Of a stretch of DNA of 64,000 bases, positions 45,064 through 56,600 are shown piece by piece. The notes beneath the pieces were generated by a model. That model was not told where the DNA came from and searched no databases. It saw only the letters and a program-made list of their open reading frames with translations. The translations under genes were made by a program, and so were the position numbers. Positions within the stretch are counted from its first letter, which is position 1. Each line of letters opens with the position of its first letter. Source of the DNA: Saccopteryx bilineata (taxonomy: Eukaryota > Chordata > Mammalia > Chiroptera > Emballonuridae); NCBI RefSeq assembly GCF_036850765.1, contig NC_089493.1, forward strand, positions 265,782,534 through 265,846,533. The letters run 5' to 3'.

Positions 45064-47324
45064 GTAAGTGAAGAGCAGGGGCTCTGCCCTGGAGCCCCCC
45101 CCCCCCAACTTCCCTCTCTCTTCCCCCTCACAGTCGGCTTGATCTATTGAAAGTTTCTGGATTGTTGATCCTGCCTGTTGGCCCGAACTCCAGGCGTGCT
45201 GGAGAAGGGAGTCGGGCCAGGATTCTGGAGGCGGCTGGAGGACAGGGATGGGGCTCCGAGTTTCCCGCCGCTCTGCCTCCAGGGCTGCCCGGGAGAGCTC
45301 GCTGGACTCCAGAGACTGGGAGGGCTGTTGAGCTCGCCTTCCAAATTGGGAAACCAGCCTGGGGGGGGGGGGGGGGGCGGAATGGCTGTGGAAAGGGGGC
45401 TCCTCCCATCTCCTCCAGAGCCCTTGCTTGCACACCTATTTGAGATTTATGGAAAGATTTTTGGACTGAGCTAGTGGACAGGAGGGCACAGGTGGGTGGC
45501 CTGGGAGGGCGATGTGGAGGAGGTAGGGCGTTAACCAGCCTAGAAGATGAGGGGGCAGGAATGCAGTCCTTGTCATAGATGGGGGATGTTCTAGATTTAC
45601 CACTTTTAGACTCCAGCTGCCTGGGCCTGAGAAACAGCAAACACCTTTGCCTCTTAAGCATTTGATTCCCTGGAAGGTGCTGACCTCCCCCTTCATCCCC
45701 AGGAACACAGTAGGAGATGAATACTTGCTTGTTAATTAAGGAGCAATCCTCAAGGGTAGCAGGATGTGATTAATGGGACTCTGAAGGGAGGGGTCTCTGG
45801 GAGCACTTTGTAGGTCTGGGGTAGGTTTTCTTAAGGATCTGGACTGGCTGCCACTCCTAATGAAGATTGAAGGGAGCCCTTGAGATCACTACCACCCTGA
45901 CCCTGGCTCTAGACCAGGGTAGCGCACCCCACACTCCTAGCCTTAGAAATTTTGCGGGCCTGTGTGTCAGGCTGGGGAGGTACCCTATGATGAGCTGTGC
46001 TTCAGAGGAAAAGAGCTGGGTTAGGATGTGCTGGTGTGTCTGGGGGAGGGGTCTGGATCTGCCTGTACCTTAGGGATAGGATTGTACAGAATTAGGCTAG
46101 TTGTCCCAGAGAGTAAGTACCCTTTTGAAGCATCTGTCTCTATGGAAAAGGCATGGATGTCCCTGGCCCTGCCTGGCCTTTGGCATTCTGTCTTGGATGG
46201 GAGGCAGAAGGAAGGGGAACAGAAAATAGGTTAGAATTATTTTTTCCCACGGCTGGAGATCAGTCCCAAACTGACTGAGTGCGACCCCTGGGGTTGGGAT
46301 GAGAGGCTTTGTTGGCTCCCATGTTCCTATGAGGATGCATACCTCTTCATGGTTGGGCAATGCCAAGAGGCTGGACCACCATTTCCTATGTGTGAACCAT
46401 GAAAGCTTACTTCTTTGGGTAATTATTAGAACTATCCCTCAAAAGTCCTTTAGGCAGCTGTAGGGAGAGAGAGGTGGAAAACTGACCAGCAACCAGCCCT
46501 TTCCTAGAGGTGTCTTACGGCAAGACCAAAGAGTCATCTGTCTGGGCTCTGGGGGAGGCACAAGGGACCTGAAGCGCTAGTCCAGTGGCTGCCAAACAGC
46601 TCTCAGCGCAGGCCCCAATCAGGCCACAACTCCAAGGGCTGCGGGGTTCTGAGTAGGGACTGGGCAGCAGAGTTCAGATGGTGGATGAGGCCCTGGGCTG
46701 GCTCTTTGAGGCAGAGTAGTGTTGGCTCTGCTGAGAGCAGTGAAGGGAATTGCCTGTTGGGAAAGTCACAGGAAGAGGAATGGGCAGAGTCCACTGGGTA
46801 CAGCTAAGGATGTCTGGCTGGGACAGAGGTTTGCAGTCAGGAAATGTTGAGATCATTGGTTGGGGCCAGACCAGAAAGGACTTGAATGCCAGCCAAGGTG
46901 TTCCAACCTTGGCCTGTAGGTGCTGGCTAACCTCTGGAGAATTTTGGGCACAGGAAAGGCACATATTTTGCCTCTTTCCTCTTTTAGCTTGGGGTCCAAA
47001 CAAAAGTGATATTAGATTCTCATTAATTATTAAGCAGTTAAATGCCCAGCCCAGAATCTATTGTCCTCAGCTCTTTGTAAAGAGCACAGACCCTGGACTG
47101 TGTAGCGAGAAGAACTTTACCCACCCCAGGGAATTGGTACCTGCTTCTCATTCCTGTAGTAGGCCCGGCCCAAGTTACTATTTATACTGACCATTGAAAC
47201 CCCATCTCCGAATTAAAGTACTCACTCCGGGACCCTTGGCTCCAGGGTTGACCTCAAACCCAGCATTTCTACCATATACTTGGCAGAGCCCAACATCAGC
47301 CTTGGGGGTTTCTTTAGCTTATTG
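45064..47324 (+). other. presumed 5' part of intron 1
   Basis: Begins with the donor GTAAGTG. It contains a C12 run (45095-45106) and a G17 run (45361-45377) that is a strong quadruplex candidate. No repeat is evident until the MIR near 47.3 kb, and this low repeat density suggests regulatory content. Confidence 0.45.
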
Positions 47325-47795
47325 CTGAATGAGAAAAGCAAATTATGGTTCACCCAACTCCCTGCATGCTTTTGAGCAAGTTTCTTAACCTCAGTTGTAA
47401 AGTGGGACAGTAATATAGGCATAACTTATTTTTTTGTGCTTCACAGGTATTGTGTTATTTTACAAATTGAAGGCTTGTGGCAACCCTGCACCAAGCAAGT
47501 CTGTTGACATTATTTTTCCAACAGGCTTAGAGGATGGTCAGCATTTTTTAACAATAAAGTATTTTTAAATTAAGGCATGTACATTTTTTTAAACATAATG
47601 GTACTGCACACTTAATAGACTATAGTGTAGCACAAACATAACTTCTATATGCAATGGGAAAACAAAAAATTCACTTTATTGTGGTCCCCTGGAACCAGAC
47701 CCACACTGTCTCCGAGATATGCCTGTACCTGCCTTGAGCATTCTCATGAAGGCTTGAAATAATTCTTTTAAGGCATAGGACTTGGCATAGTAAGC
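47325..47795 (+). repeat. MIR SINE split by a Tigger element
   Basis: Left: 'GAGCAAGTTTCTTAACCTCAG' region (47374) and 'TTGTAAAGTGGGACAGTAAT'. Right: it resumes at 47728 with 'CCTGCCTTGAGCATTCTC' and 'GGACTTGGCATAGTAAG'. Confidence 0.8.
47416..47727 (+). mobile_element. Tigger1-like DNA transposon, internally deleted
   Basis: 312 bp with Tigger ends: 'AGGCATAACTTATTTTTTTG' at 47416 and 'CCGAGATATGCCTGTA' at 47712-47727. Internal words 'TGTGGCAACCCTGCACCAAG' and 'TAATAGACTATAGTGTAGCA' are the two ends of Tigger1 brought together by a deletion that removed the transposase. It sits in a MIR at a TA site. Confidence 0.88.
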
Positions 47796-48214
47796 CCTCC
47801 TCCGTACATGGTGGCCTTTATGATAATGATGGTCTCCAAAGTGTTATCTAACATGACTCTGATTCTCCCACCACACACACACACAGCCTTTATTTTCTTG
47901 ATTGGCCACAAGAGTTGAATGTAGGCTGTATTTTGGTTGACTGCTCCGGGGACCAATTCCCCCATGTCTATTTTCTGAGTGAAGGTGCAAATGACTGGGG
48001 AGAGTGGATTCACCAGCTGCTGTGACTGATGAATTTTTGATGATACCCGTTTCTGCCCAAGGGAGAGCTGGTTTAACCAAGCACTTGGGGGTAAAGTGCA
48101 CATGCCTTTTGGGGTTGATGACGGAGTATGTGCCTTCGCTGAACACAGAATATAGAGCTGTAATTTGGGGAGCAGGGTCAACACTGTCAATTCTTAAAAA
48201 ACAATATGTAGTTT

Positions 48215-48362
48215 ATGTAATGATTTATATTTGCATAGTGCTGTACAGTTTACAAGGCATTTTCACATCTGTTCAGTCCTATGAGGAAGGTAGGGTGGAA
48301 ATAAAAAGCCACATTATATAGATAAGAAAATTGAGGTTCAGCAAAGTGAAGACCCAGATGCC
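48215..48362 (-). repeat. MIR SINE, antisense
   Basis: 'TTTGCATAGTGCTGTACAGT' (48230) and 'AAGAAAATTGAGGTTCAGCA' (48324) in antisense MIR order; it ends at the hAT insertion site. Confidence 0.7.
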
Positions 48363-48370
48363 ATCTAAAT

Positions 48371-48667
48371 CAGTGGTCCCCAATCTTTTTTGGGCCACAG
48401 ACCAGTTTAATGTCAGAAAATATTTTCACCGACCGGCCTTTAGGGTGGGATGGATAAATGTATCACATGACCGAGACAAACGTCAAGAGTGAGTCTTAGA
48501 CAGATGTAACAGAGGGAATCTGGTCATTTTTAAAAAATAAAACATCGTTCAGACTTAAATATAAATAAAACGGAAATAATGTCAGTTATTTATTTTTTCT
48601 CTGTGGACTGGTACCAGATGGCCCACAGACCGGTACCGGTCCGTGGCCCGGGGTTTGGGGACCACTG
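48371..48667 (-). mobile_element. non-autonomous hAT element (nhAT), antisense copy
   Basis: Same family as 17894-18191 in reverse complement, 297 bp, with CAGTGGTCCCC and GGGGACCACTG ends. A perfect 8-bp duplication ATCTAAAT lies at 48363-48370 and 48668-48675. Confidence 0.95.
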
Positions 48668-48675
48668 ATCTAAAT

Positions 48676-49406
48676 GATTGGACCAGATCTTGCACCAAGT
48701 TCTCCTGATCACCAAAACACATGCTATGATGACAAAATAAATAAGGGATGAGGAAGAAGATTCACTGACCAGATTCTAGAATGGATACAAGCTAATCTAA
48801 AAAGATGAGCTGGTTGGTGTCCTTTGGTCTCTGGGGTCCCTTAGGGGAGAAGGTCCAGGGAGAGGGCTTAACACTTGTCTATAGGTGGACTGTACACCTC
48901 CTCAGTTATCTCCAGCTATTTAAAAAACTTGAGGTTTCTTTGTGAATCTCACTGCTCCCTCCAATCTGAATCACCGAACCCCTCGGATCCTCCTGCTCAC
49001 ACAGCAGGAAGGTGGGCGGAGTGGAGAAAAAGTGCTTCAGGGGTTCTGGGTAAATGATAATGATGGTGGGGCAGGAGAAAGCTTCAGGAGTGTATGTCTG
49101 TTTGCTGGATTGAGTTGGGATGTAGGAGAAGGAAATGCCACGCTGGGGAGAACCCAGTGTAGAATGGAACTCTGCTCACAGCCCACATCAGCTAATAGCT
49201 GCGGACAGAAGGACGTCCTCCCGTTTAGGGTCTGAGCTAAATAACGAGTTAAAGCGGAACACGGAGGACATGGGTGAAACCAGAGCACTGTTTTCAGCTC
49301 TGGGTCACAAAATTAGTCTAGTAAATTGTAGCCAGTGTTTGAAAGAGTGAAAAAGATCAGAAAACATCCCATTATATTCCATGTAAGGAGGTAAGCATTA
49401 GTTAAT
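48676..49406. other. unassigned intronic sequence
   Basis: No named element; the short ORFs look random. Confidence 0.4.
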
Positions 49407-49422
49407 GAAAGTGGTTTTGGCT

Positions 49423-49780
49423 TGCCTGACCAGGCAGTGGCGCAGTGGATAGAGTGTTGGACTGGGATGCAGAGGACCCAGGTTCGAGACCCTGAGGTCG
49501 CCAGCTTGAGCGCGGGCTCATCTGGCTTGAGCAAAAAGCTCACCAGCTTGCACCCAAGGTTGCTGGCTCGAGCAAGGGGTTACTCGGTCTGCTGAAGGCC
49601 TACAGTCAAGGTACATATGAGAAAGCAATCAATGAACAACTGAGGTGTCGCAATGAAACTGATGATTGATGCTTCTCATCTCTCTTCGTTCCTGTCGGTC
49701 CCTGTCTATTCCTCTCTCTGACTCTCTCTCTCTCTCTGTCCCTGTAAAAAAATAAAATATAAATAAATAAAAATTTAAAA
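49423..49780 (+). mobile_element. bat short-type SINE
   Basis: Well-kept copy: 'GCCTGACCAGGCAGTGGCGC' head, box B GGTTCGAGACC at about 49481-49491, three GCTTG body phrases, CT-rich end, A/T-rich tail. A 16-bp duplication GAAA(G/C)TGGTTTTGGCT lies at 49407-49422 and 49781-49796, with one mismatch. Confidence 0.95.
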
Positions 49781-49796
49781 GAAACTGGTTTTGGCT

Positions 49797-51334
49797 CTAT
49801 ACACACACAGGCACAGGTAAGGGCTGGCCTTATAGAATGTACGTTTTCCTGTAGTCCGAGTCTAAAAAGATTTGAGTCTCTGACATAGAGAATGTCCAGA
49901 GGAGGGTGAGGAGGATGTCAGCCTCATGAGAAGACTGGAGGGCTGATTGCTGTGACTCACTGAGGGCTCTCGGGAGGAAGAGGTTATGTGCTCCACATGG
50001 CTCTGGGAAGTAGGATTTGTTTTCTGAAGTAGCAGATTTGGCTGGCCAGGACTCTTACAGGGGGCCGTGCTATGCTAGACTCAACTCCCTGAAGAGAGAG
50101 AAAGCCTCTCTGGCCACTGGAGCTGCCCAGGGACCCCGGAGGAGCATGGCCTCTGAGTCCTTGCCACAGCTTTGGGAACCGAGAGCTGTGGGTTCAGGGC
50201 CGAGGTCCAGTATGGCTAGTGTGACTGACCTCCTGAGAAGGGCAGCTCATTTGAACACTGGGGTGCAGTTCCAGAGAAGCGAGTTGATGTATCCTGGCTA
50301 GTGGAGCACCATGGATCAGCCACCTTCTCCATCCAGCCCCTGTAGTAAAATCAGGGGTCATAAATGACATGGGCCTCGGCCAAGTGCCAGTGGGTAAGAA
50401 AATCTGAAACTTGCCTCCTTTAAAAATGCTTAGGAAGAAAAGTTTTTGATTTACCATGTAACTGCTATTACTTATTGTCACTAACGACCAAGATTTTATC
50501 CAAGTGATTTTAACCAAGATGAGGTTCAGTTCAACTCAGACACATTGAATACCCATTATTTATGCACAGGCCCCTGGGTGTGGATGTTAAGATGTCAGGG
50601 ATCCAGAGCTGTGGATAACCAAGTTGTCCACAGAAAGGCTTAGAGTCAAGAGAAGGAGACAGAGGTTTCCTTGAAATGCATTGAGTGGGATGACACATAG
50701 ATATTTGTAATTGACAGAATACTCTTGCCTGGCTTATTTTCTCCCTCAAAACAACCTTGAGAAGCAGGATATAGTGTCCTCAGAGGCTGCTTCAAGTCAT
50801 CCTGCCAGTCAGGGTTCAGAGACAAACGTAGATTTTAAGTCATCCCAGCCTCGAGACAACCCTCCTTTCCTACTCTTCCCCCTAAGTTGTGCCTCCCGCT
50901 TCCTCGTCCCCATTCCCCCATCCCCACCCCTGTCCCTGTCCCTGTCCTTGCTCCCCAATACACACACACAGATGGGTGATTTTCTTGAGGAGCATGTCCG
51001 GGGGCTGTTTTCTCTCAACCCTGTCTTCCTTCTTGCCTGAGAGGTCCTAGGTCAAAGCCAGACGGCATGTGGTCTTGCAGCTGTCTCTGAGCCAAAGAAT
51101 TCCAGTATTTGTCCTGCTGCCTGGGGCCCCAAAGAAGTCGGGGTCTTTTAAGAAAAAAAAAATCCATTTCCTTTAGGTTCCCTGCTGTCCTAAGGAGTCT
51201 TTGATCTGGAGGTGGTCAGTGGTGCTGTGGATGAGACTATAGTGGGAGCCACCTAGAGTCCACAGTGCCACCCCTGCACATGGAGGATCAGGGAGCATCT
51301 TCTGTGTCCAGACACTGCTCTAGATGCTGACCAA
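49797..51334. other. unassigned intronic sequence
   Basis: No named element. A short (CCCTGT)-type run lies at about 50928-50946 and a CA run at about 50960-50969. Confidence 0.4.
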
Positions 51335-51440
51335 GGGCTTTGGAGTCAGATAGGCCAGAGGCTAAATCCTGATGCCACCATTTGCTGCTCTAGGACTATG
51401 GACAAGTTAGTTGCCCTATGTCCTCCAGCTTCCTCACCTC
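51335..51440 (+). repeat. MIR SINE
   Basis: 'CTTTGGAGTCAGATAGGCC' (51339) followed by 'GACTATGGACAAGTTAGTTGC' region, in sense MIR order. Confidence 0.75.
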
Positions 51441-51639
51441 AGGGGAATTGGTGTCTGCAGGCACGGGAGGGGTTGAGACGGCCTGTTTAAAGTTCTTGGT
51501 GTATGGGAGGGGCTTCCTAAGCCACAGCTATAATTATTAATATTTAGGCAACAGGTAAAATCCTAAAACTTCAGGCGAAGGGTAGAACGTTCCTTTCAGA
51601 ATGATCTATCCACTGGGTGAACATGGTCTGGTAGGGCAG

Positions 51640-52070
51640 TCAGACACATTATAAGTAATTACAGTACATGTGGTAAAACACACAGCACATCTGAGTGGTG
51701 TGCAACAGTGGGAGCAGGTGGGGTTAATGACCTGGCACGAGAGAAGGGGCCTCACTGAGAAGGCTGGAGAAGGGGAGAGCCGTTCCCCCAGGGGGTAAGG
51801 AAGGGAAGGGCATTCTAGGCCGAGAGAACAGCACAGGCAAAAGACTACAGTGTGTTCAAGAACTACCTGTGGTTTATGCTAGGTGAGTAGGTGCAGTCCC
51901 TGTCTCCAGGGGGCTAGCAGAGTTCCCAGGGCAAGGGGTCCTAATCCTCTTATCCCTCAGTGCTTCTGGAAAAGGTGTTCAAGCTGTGTTTTGAAGAAGG
52001 GGAGCAGCAGTTTTATTGGTAAAAACGCGTGATGCACAATAGGTGCTCAGTGAACGGATGGAGTGATGAG
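51640..52070 (-). repeat. L2 LINE fragment, antisense
   Basis: 'GGGCATTCTAGGCCGAGAGAAC' region (51809), 'CACAGGCAAAAGACTACAG' and the terminal 'TAGGTGCTCAGTGAACGGATG' (52040) are antisense L2 3' words. Confidence 0.6.
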
Positions 52071-52639
52071 AGAAGACATTGCAGTGGAGAGTGTGTGCTG
52101 TGCACAGGTGTACAGATGTCGAGTAGGATTGTTAGGAGCAGAGCCAGAGGAAGAGAGGAGAGCTGAGTGGGAGCGGGGTGTGAGGCCCAAGTCAACAATA
52201 ATCAGCAAGTGTCCTGTAGAACCAGTAATTGAGGCCATCTCCACTTGACAGTCAGGCTTGGTTGTGCTATTCTGGCCAATAAGCTTACACCCCCTCTGGC
52301 CCCAGTGCTGGAGGTCGGCCTCGTGGTGCTAGGAAAAGCATGGGAGCTACAAACTATAGGTTGAGAGAAAGTAGTTTTTCTTTTGAATGAACATTTATTT
52401 AACTTTCTATCGTGACCTCTCTTGGATGCACTTGCTTCTGCCTCGTTTTCTGGGACCTGTAATAGCTTTCTCTTGGAGTTCTCTCAGGCCAGATTCTTTG
52501 GAAAGGAGTCTTACTGCATCTCTGCCTCCCTACCCCGCTGGCTCAGAGGTCAGTAGCAGCAGGCTTGACTGCAGTTCTGGAGAGCATCCTTTTTGTCCTG
52601 TACCTAGGTCAGGGTTGTCCCCCGAGTCAGCCAACTCTG

Positions 52640-53160
52640 AGGCCCTATGCTAGGCACTGAGAATATGAAAGAGAATGGTATCATTTGGAAACTTGTGCCT
52701 TCAAGGAGGTGAAAGAGAAAAATAATTATAGTGTAATAAGTGCCATATTAGAGATTTAAGGAAAATCCTATAGAAACTCAGAGGTAAGAACAATTAATTC
52801 TGCCAAGAGGTATAGGAGATGGGTTGGGGAAGGTGACATTGCAGGCCATTTATTCATTCATTTATTCAGAGAATACTAATGGAGTATTCTTCAGGCATAA
52901 GACGCTGTTCTAAGCACTTGGGGTACTTCAGGGAACCAAACAAAATATCTTTGCTTTATGGAGCTGTGTGAATGTGGAAGAAAGGGGAGATGAGGGGGGG
53001 ACATGGGGGATAAGATAATAGAAATAAGTATAGTTGGGTAAAGTGTGTAGGATGTTGGACAGTGGTGAGTGACCTGGTAAAAGGGAAGGGAGTATGCAGA
53101 AATGGCTGCGGTTGCCTGAGGTTGCTTGGATAAGAATTGTGAAAGGGAGTGGGACATCTT
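52640..53160 (-). repeat. L2 LINE fragments, antisense
   Basis: Two adjacent pieces with 'CTATGCTAGGCACTGAGAATA' (52645) and 'TTTATTCATTCATTTATTCA' (52849) to 'CTGTTCTAAGCACTTGGGG', each the L2 3' end in reverse complement. Confidence 0.65.
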
Positions 53161-53599
53161 TCCTTGCTAGTTTTTTTCCTTGGCTGCCAATGGACCCTGG
53201 GGACACCCCCCCACCCCATCATTCCTAATCTGATACTGGCTTATGGACTGGCTGAAACTGTACCTCTCATTGCAACGCTGGCTTGTTGCTGAGAATGCCT
53301 GAACCTGGACCTCAGGGAACCGGCCTTGTGCCCCAGCTGCCCTGTGCTCTCTTCCTGCAGTCTAATCAACTTTGGACGCACTGCAAGCTTATCAATTTCT
53401 CTCAGATTTCCTAGAATTTGGAGGGAAGATGCTGCCTCTAGTTTCCAACAAATCTCCATTAAAGCTACTGAGTGTCAAATGAGCAGTTCTCTGACCATGG
53501 TCCTGGGGGTGGAGTAGGTGTCATCAGTACTTTAGGAGGCCCTGTCAGCCATATCCGGTCACATCAGCTAGAATGAAGGTGGGACAACAGAGCACTTTG

Positions 53600-53690
53600 G
53601 TTCATATCTCATTCGGTTCTCAGAAAAGTGTGATTCCTCCTATCGTGTTCAAGGTGAAGAAACTGAGGCTCAGAGCCTATGGCAGCTTTT
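53600..53690 (-). repeat. MIR SINE, antisense fragment
   Basis: 'GAAGAAACTGAGGCTCAGAGC' at 53655-53675. Confidence 0.7.
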
Positions 53691-53859
53691 GACCATTTTG
53701 GCTTCTCAGCTCCTGAAGGGAGAGAGCCATGGATGCGCTGGCCTCTGCTGCTGTAGCTTGGGGGGCTTGGGTTACATCTGAATGTCACGTAGCTGTGCTC
53801 ATTGGCAGCTGTGATGAGGGAATAGGTAATCCACAGGAAAAGGCTTAACTGTGCTATTT

Positions 53860-54060
53860 CTCAGAAAATACAAAAAAGTGTAAAGAAATAAAGATCAGGT
53901 GTATTCCCACCATCTGCTAACAGTTTGGTGTAGATTCTTATAGACTTTTCTTTGTGTGTGTCTGTGCATGTGTTATGTGCATGGACACGTGCACGTGCGC
54001 TGGGTTGAACCATATGGCAAGTGCTGTTTCTATAAGTCAAAAATGACCAAATTTTCCTTT
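53860..54060. repeat. possible old LINE/LTR fragment
   Basis: 'AAATACAAAAAAGTGTAAAG' and 'ATTCCCACCATCTGCTAAC' resemble a decayed mammalian repeat with a (TG)-rich right edge; the family is not assigned. Confidence 0.3.
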
Positions 54061-54184
54061 GATCCAACCAAATACAAGCATGCACACATAGACAAATATA
54101 CACATATTTAAACAAAATAGTGCCATATCATAATACAGTTTATAGATGTTTATTTTAGCTTACACTATGCCTAGGTCTAGAAAC

Positions 54185-54425
54185 AGTGTATCAGAGTGGG
54201 GAAGTGTATTATGTGTTCTGGGATTTGAATTATCTCCACTGCTTACTCACCTGGACAGGCTCCCAAGGCTCCAGGTGTGGGTTTTCCCCCTTGTATAATA
54301 GAGTAGTCACAGTACCCTCTATGTAGGATTGTTGTGAGGGTATAAGAGTTAGTATGTATGTTCAATGTTTAGACCAGTGCCTGACCTATGGCCAGCATTT
54401 AGTAACTGTTAGCAATTACTACCAG
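54185..54425 (+). repeat. MIR SINE
   Basis: Sense MIR over most of its length: 'CTGGGATTTGAATTATCTCC' (54219), 'GTAGTCACAGTACCCTCTAT' (54303), 'CAGTGCCTGACCTATGGCCAG' region (54375). Confidence 0.75.
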
Positions 54426-54579
54426 ATATCCCTATGAGTAGAGATGTATCATTTCATCTTAATCAGCACCCTGTTAATTGACTTAGCTGTATCCATTTTC
54501 TACTCTTGAAGTGACATCCTTATACACACATCTAAGAGTCTATCCATTCACTGCTTTACACTTTAAGATTGTGACTTTT

Positions 54580-56187
54580 CAAAGCAATTTATAAATTCAA
54601 TGCAATTCCTATTCAAACACCAAGGAGATACTTCAAAGATATAGAACAAATATTCCAAAAATTCATATGAAACCCAAGAACACAAATAGCCTCAGCAAAC
54701 TTGAAAAAGAAGAATAAAGTGGGTGGTATCACACTTCCAGCTGTCAACTTATACTACAAGGCCGTTGTACTCAAAATAGCTTGGTAGTGGCATAAGAACA
54801 AGCATGTAGATCAACGGAACAGAACAGAGAACCCAGAAATAAACCCACACCTTTATGAACAATTGATATTTGACAAGGGTGGTAATAGCATACGATGGAG
54901 TAAAGACAGTCTTTTTAACAAATGGTGTTGGGAAAATTGGGCAGCTACCTGCAAAAAAATGAAACTAGACCACCAGCTTACACCATTCACAGAAATAAAC
55001 TCAAAGTGGATAAAAGACTTAAATGTAAGTCATGAAACCATAAGCATCCTAGAGGAAAACATAGGCAGTAAGCTCTCTGACATCACTCACAGCAATATAT
55101 TTGCTGATTTATCTCCACAGGCAAAGTAAATAAAGGACAGGATAAACAAATGGGACTATATCAAACTAAAAAGCTTTTGCGCAGCTATAGACAATATGAA
55201 CAAAATAAAAAGGCAAACCACACAATGGGAGAACATATTCAACAATACGTCTGATAAGGGGTTAATAACCAAAATTTATAAAGAACTTGTAAAACTCAAC
55301 ACCAGGAAGATAAACAGTCCAATCAAAAAATGGGCAAAAGAAATGAATAGACACTTCTCCAAAGAGGACATACAGATGGCTAATAGGCATATGAAGAAAT
55401 GCTCAACATCACTAATCATTAGAGAAATGCAAATTAAAACCACAATGAGATATCACCTCACACCAGTCAGAATGGCGCTCATCAACAAAACAACACAGAG
55501 TAAGTGCTGGCGAGGATGTGGAGAAAAGGGAACCCTCCTGCACTGCTGGTAGGAATGCAGACTGGTGCAGCCACTGTCGAAAATAGTATGGAGATTCCTC
55601 AAAAAATTAAAAATCAAACTGCCTTTTGACCCAGCCATCCCACTTTTGGGAATATATCCCAAGAATACCATATCAACGAGTCAAAAGGAGAAATGCACCC
55701 CCATGTTTATGGCAGCATTGTTCACAATAGCCAAGATCTGGAAACAGCCCAAGTGCCCGGCAGTGGACGAGTGGGTTATAAAGCTGTGGTACATATATAC
55801 TATGGAATACTATGGGACATGAAAAAGAAGGAAATATTTTTTACGACAACATGGATGGACCTGGAAACTATTATGTTAAGTGAAATAAGCCAAGCATAGA
55901 AAGAAAAATATCATATGACCTCACTCATCTGAGGAATCGACCAACAATATGAACTAAGGAACGAAATAGAGACAGGCGGGATCAAAGGATCCAGAAGGAA
56001 AGCAGACAGAGGTAAAGGGGATGATAGGCTGATAGAATGGGATGAGAGCAGAAAAGCAAATCCTGGAGGGAAGGGGGAGGGGGGAAGGGGGGATGTACTG
56101 GGGAACACGGGGGAGGGGAGGGTATATTCGGGGGACACTAGAATCTATGTAAACAATAAATTAATAATAAAAACAAACAAACAAAAA
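54580..56187 (+). mobile_element. 5'-truncated L1 (ORF2 end and 3' UTR)
   Basis: Starts inside ORF2 ('CAAAGCAATTTATAAATTC') and runs to an L1 3' UTR with AATAAA at 56155-56160 and an imperfect A-rich end (to 56187). ORF2 C-terminal words are readable in three frames: [17 protein letters not shown], then [16 protein letters not shown], then [20 protein letters not shown]. Stops and frameshifts at about 55129 and 55552 break them, so it is dead. It is younger than the other L1s here, but of a different subfamily from the tails at 6.3 and 8.2 kb. The duplication marking this insertion lies beyond its own 3' end (next entries). Confidence 0.92.
54863..55822 (+). pseudogene. L1 ORF2 C-terminal pseudogene
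   Basis: Consecutive open pieces 54863-55129, 55196-55552 and 55565-55822 correspond to the region after the reverse-transcriptase domain, including the cysteine-rich end ([17 protein letters not shown]). One stop replaces the residue after HCW, and another ends the first piece. The family protein is the L1 endonuclease/reverse transcriptase; no activity is possible from this fragment. Confidence 0.88.
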
Positions 56188-56600
56188 GAACCCAATGCCA
56201 AGGAACTGCTTGAAGGTCAGGGTGACAGACAGCAGGCTCTACAAATGGCGGGCTTTGTTTCCTTGCCAGCCGTCCCACCTTCTCAGACCTGCGGCAAGTC
56301 CAGCAGGGGTTTGACACTTCCCGGGTATTACTGGCCAGTGCTGCTGCCTGAAAGACAAGCCAGTACTTTGGAGCTCTTCGCTCAGAAATGCAATGCATGT
56401 CTTCAGAGGTTACAAGCTCTTGGGGAGGAAGGTGAGAATGAGGATGGGGAGGGGACCTATCCTGAAGGCAAAGGGTTTTGGTTTAGGTCGTTGCCATTCC
56501 TAAAAGAAATGATAGCAAGAGACTAGCTGCTGAGAGTACAACACCCTATGGCCACCATGATAACCGGCCATTCTTCTCTCTTCCCTAAAAAAAAAAAAAT
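56188..56600 (+). mobile_element. L1 3'-transduced segment with poly(A)
   Basis: Non-L1 sequence lying between the L1's own A-rich end and a 13-base A run at 56587-56599. The duplication AGATTGTGACTTTT at 54566-54579 and 56601-56614 encloses the L1 and this segment as one insertion. So the L1 transcript read through its own signal at the source locus and carried ~400 bp of flank here. The source locus should exist elsewhere in the genome. Confidence 0.88.
56287..56431 (+). pseudogene. candidate transduced exon
   Basis: Inside the transduced segment, a pyrimidine-rich tract ends in TTCTCAG| at 56286. A 145-nt stretch then stays open in one frame (TCGKSSRGLTLPGYYWPVLL ... LELFAQKCNACLQRLQAL), followed by GGAAG|GTGAGA at 56432. 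Acceptor, frame and donor are all seen. The other two forward frames are stopped. I do not recognise the protein. It could be a chance arrangement. At this locus it is probably inert, lying in the presumed intron in sense orientation. Confidence 0.4.

Larger units (their letters stand above)
44300..45380 (+). promoter_or_regulatory. CpG-island promoter
   Basis: Dense CpG and GC over about 1 kb, in sharp contrast to its surroundings. It contains a CpG-rich purine/pyrimidine alternating stretch (44460-44508), a (CT)16 run (44509-44540), several GC-box-like CCGCCC/CCCCGCCC words near 44800-44815, and the start of a coding exon. There is no clear TATA box, as usual for such promoters. The + orientation is set by the exon and its splice donor. 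Confidence 0.85.

Noticed and set aside
44460..45071. 203-codon + ORF across the CpG island
   Set aside because: It begins in simple CA/CT repeats (a long Leu-Ser run) and is open because GC-rich DNA has few stops. The MDVSKM exon uses another frame.
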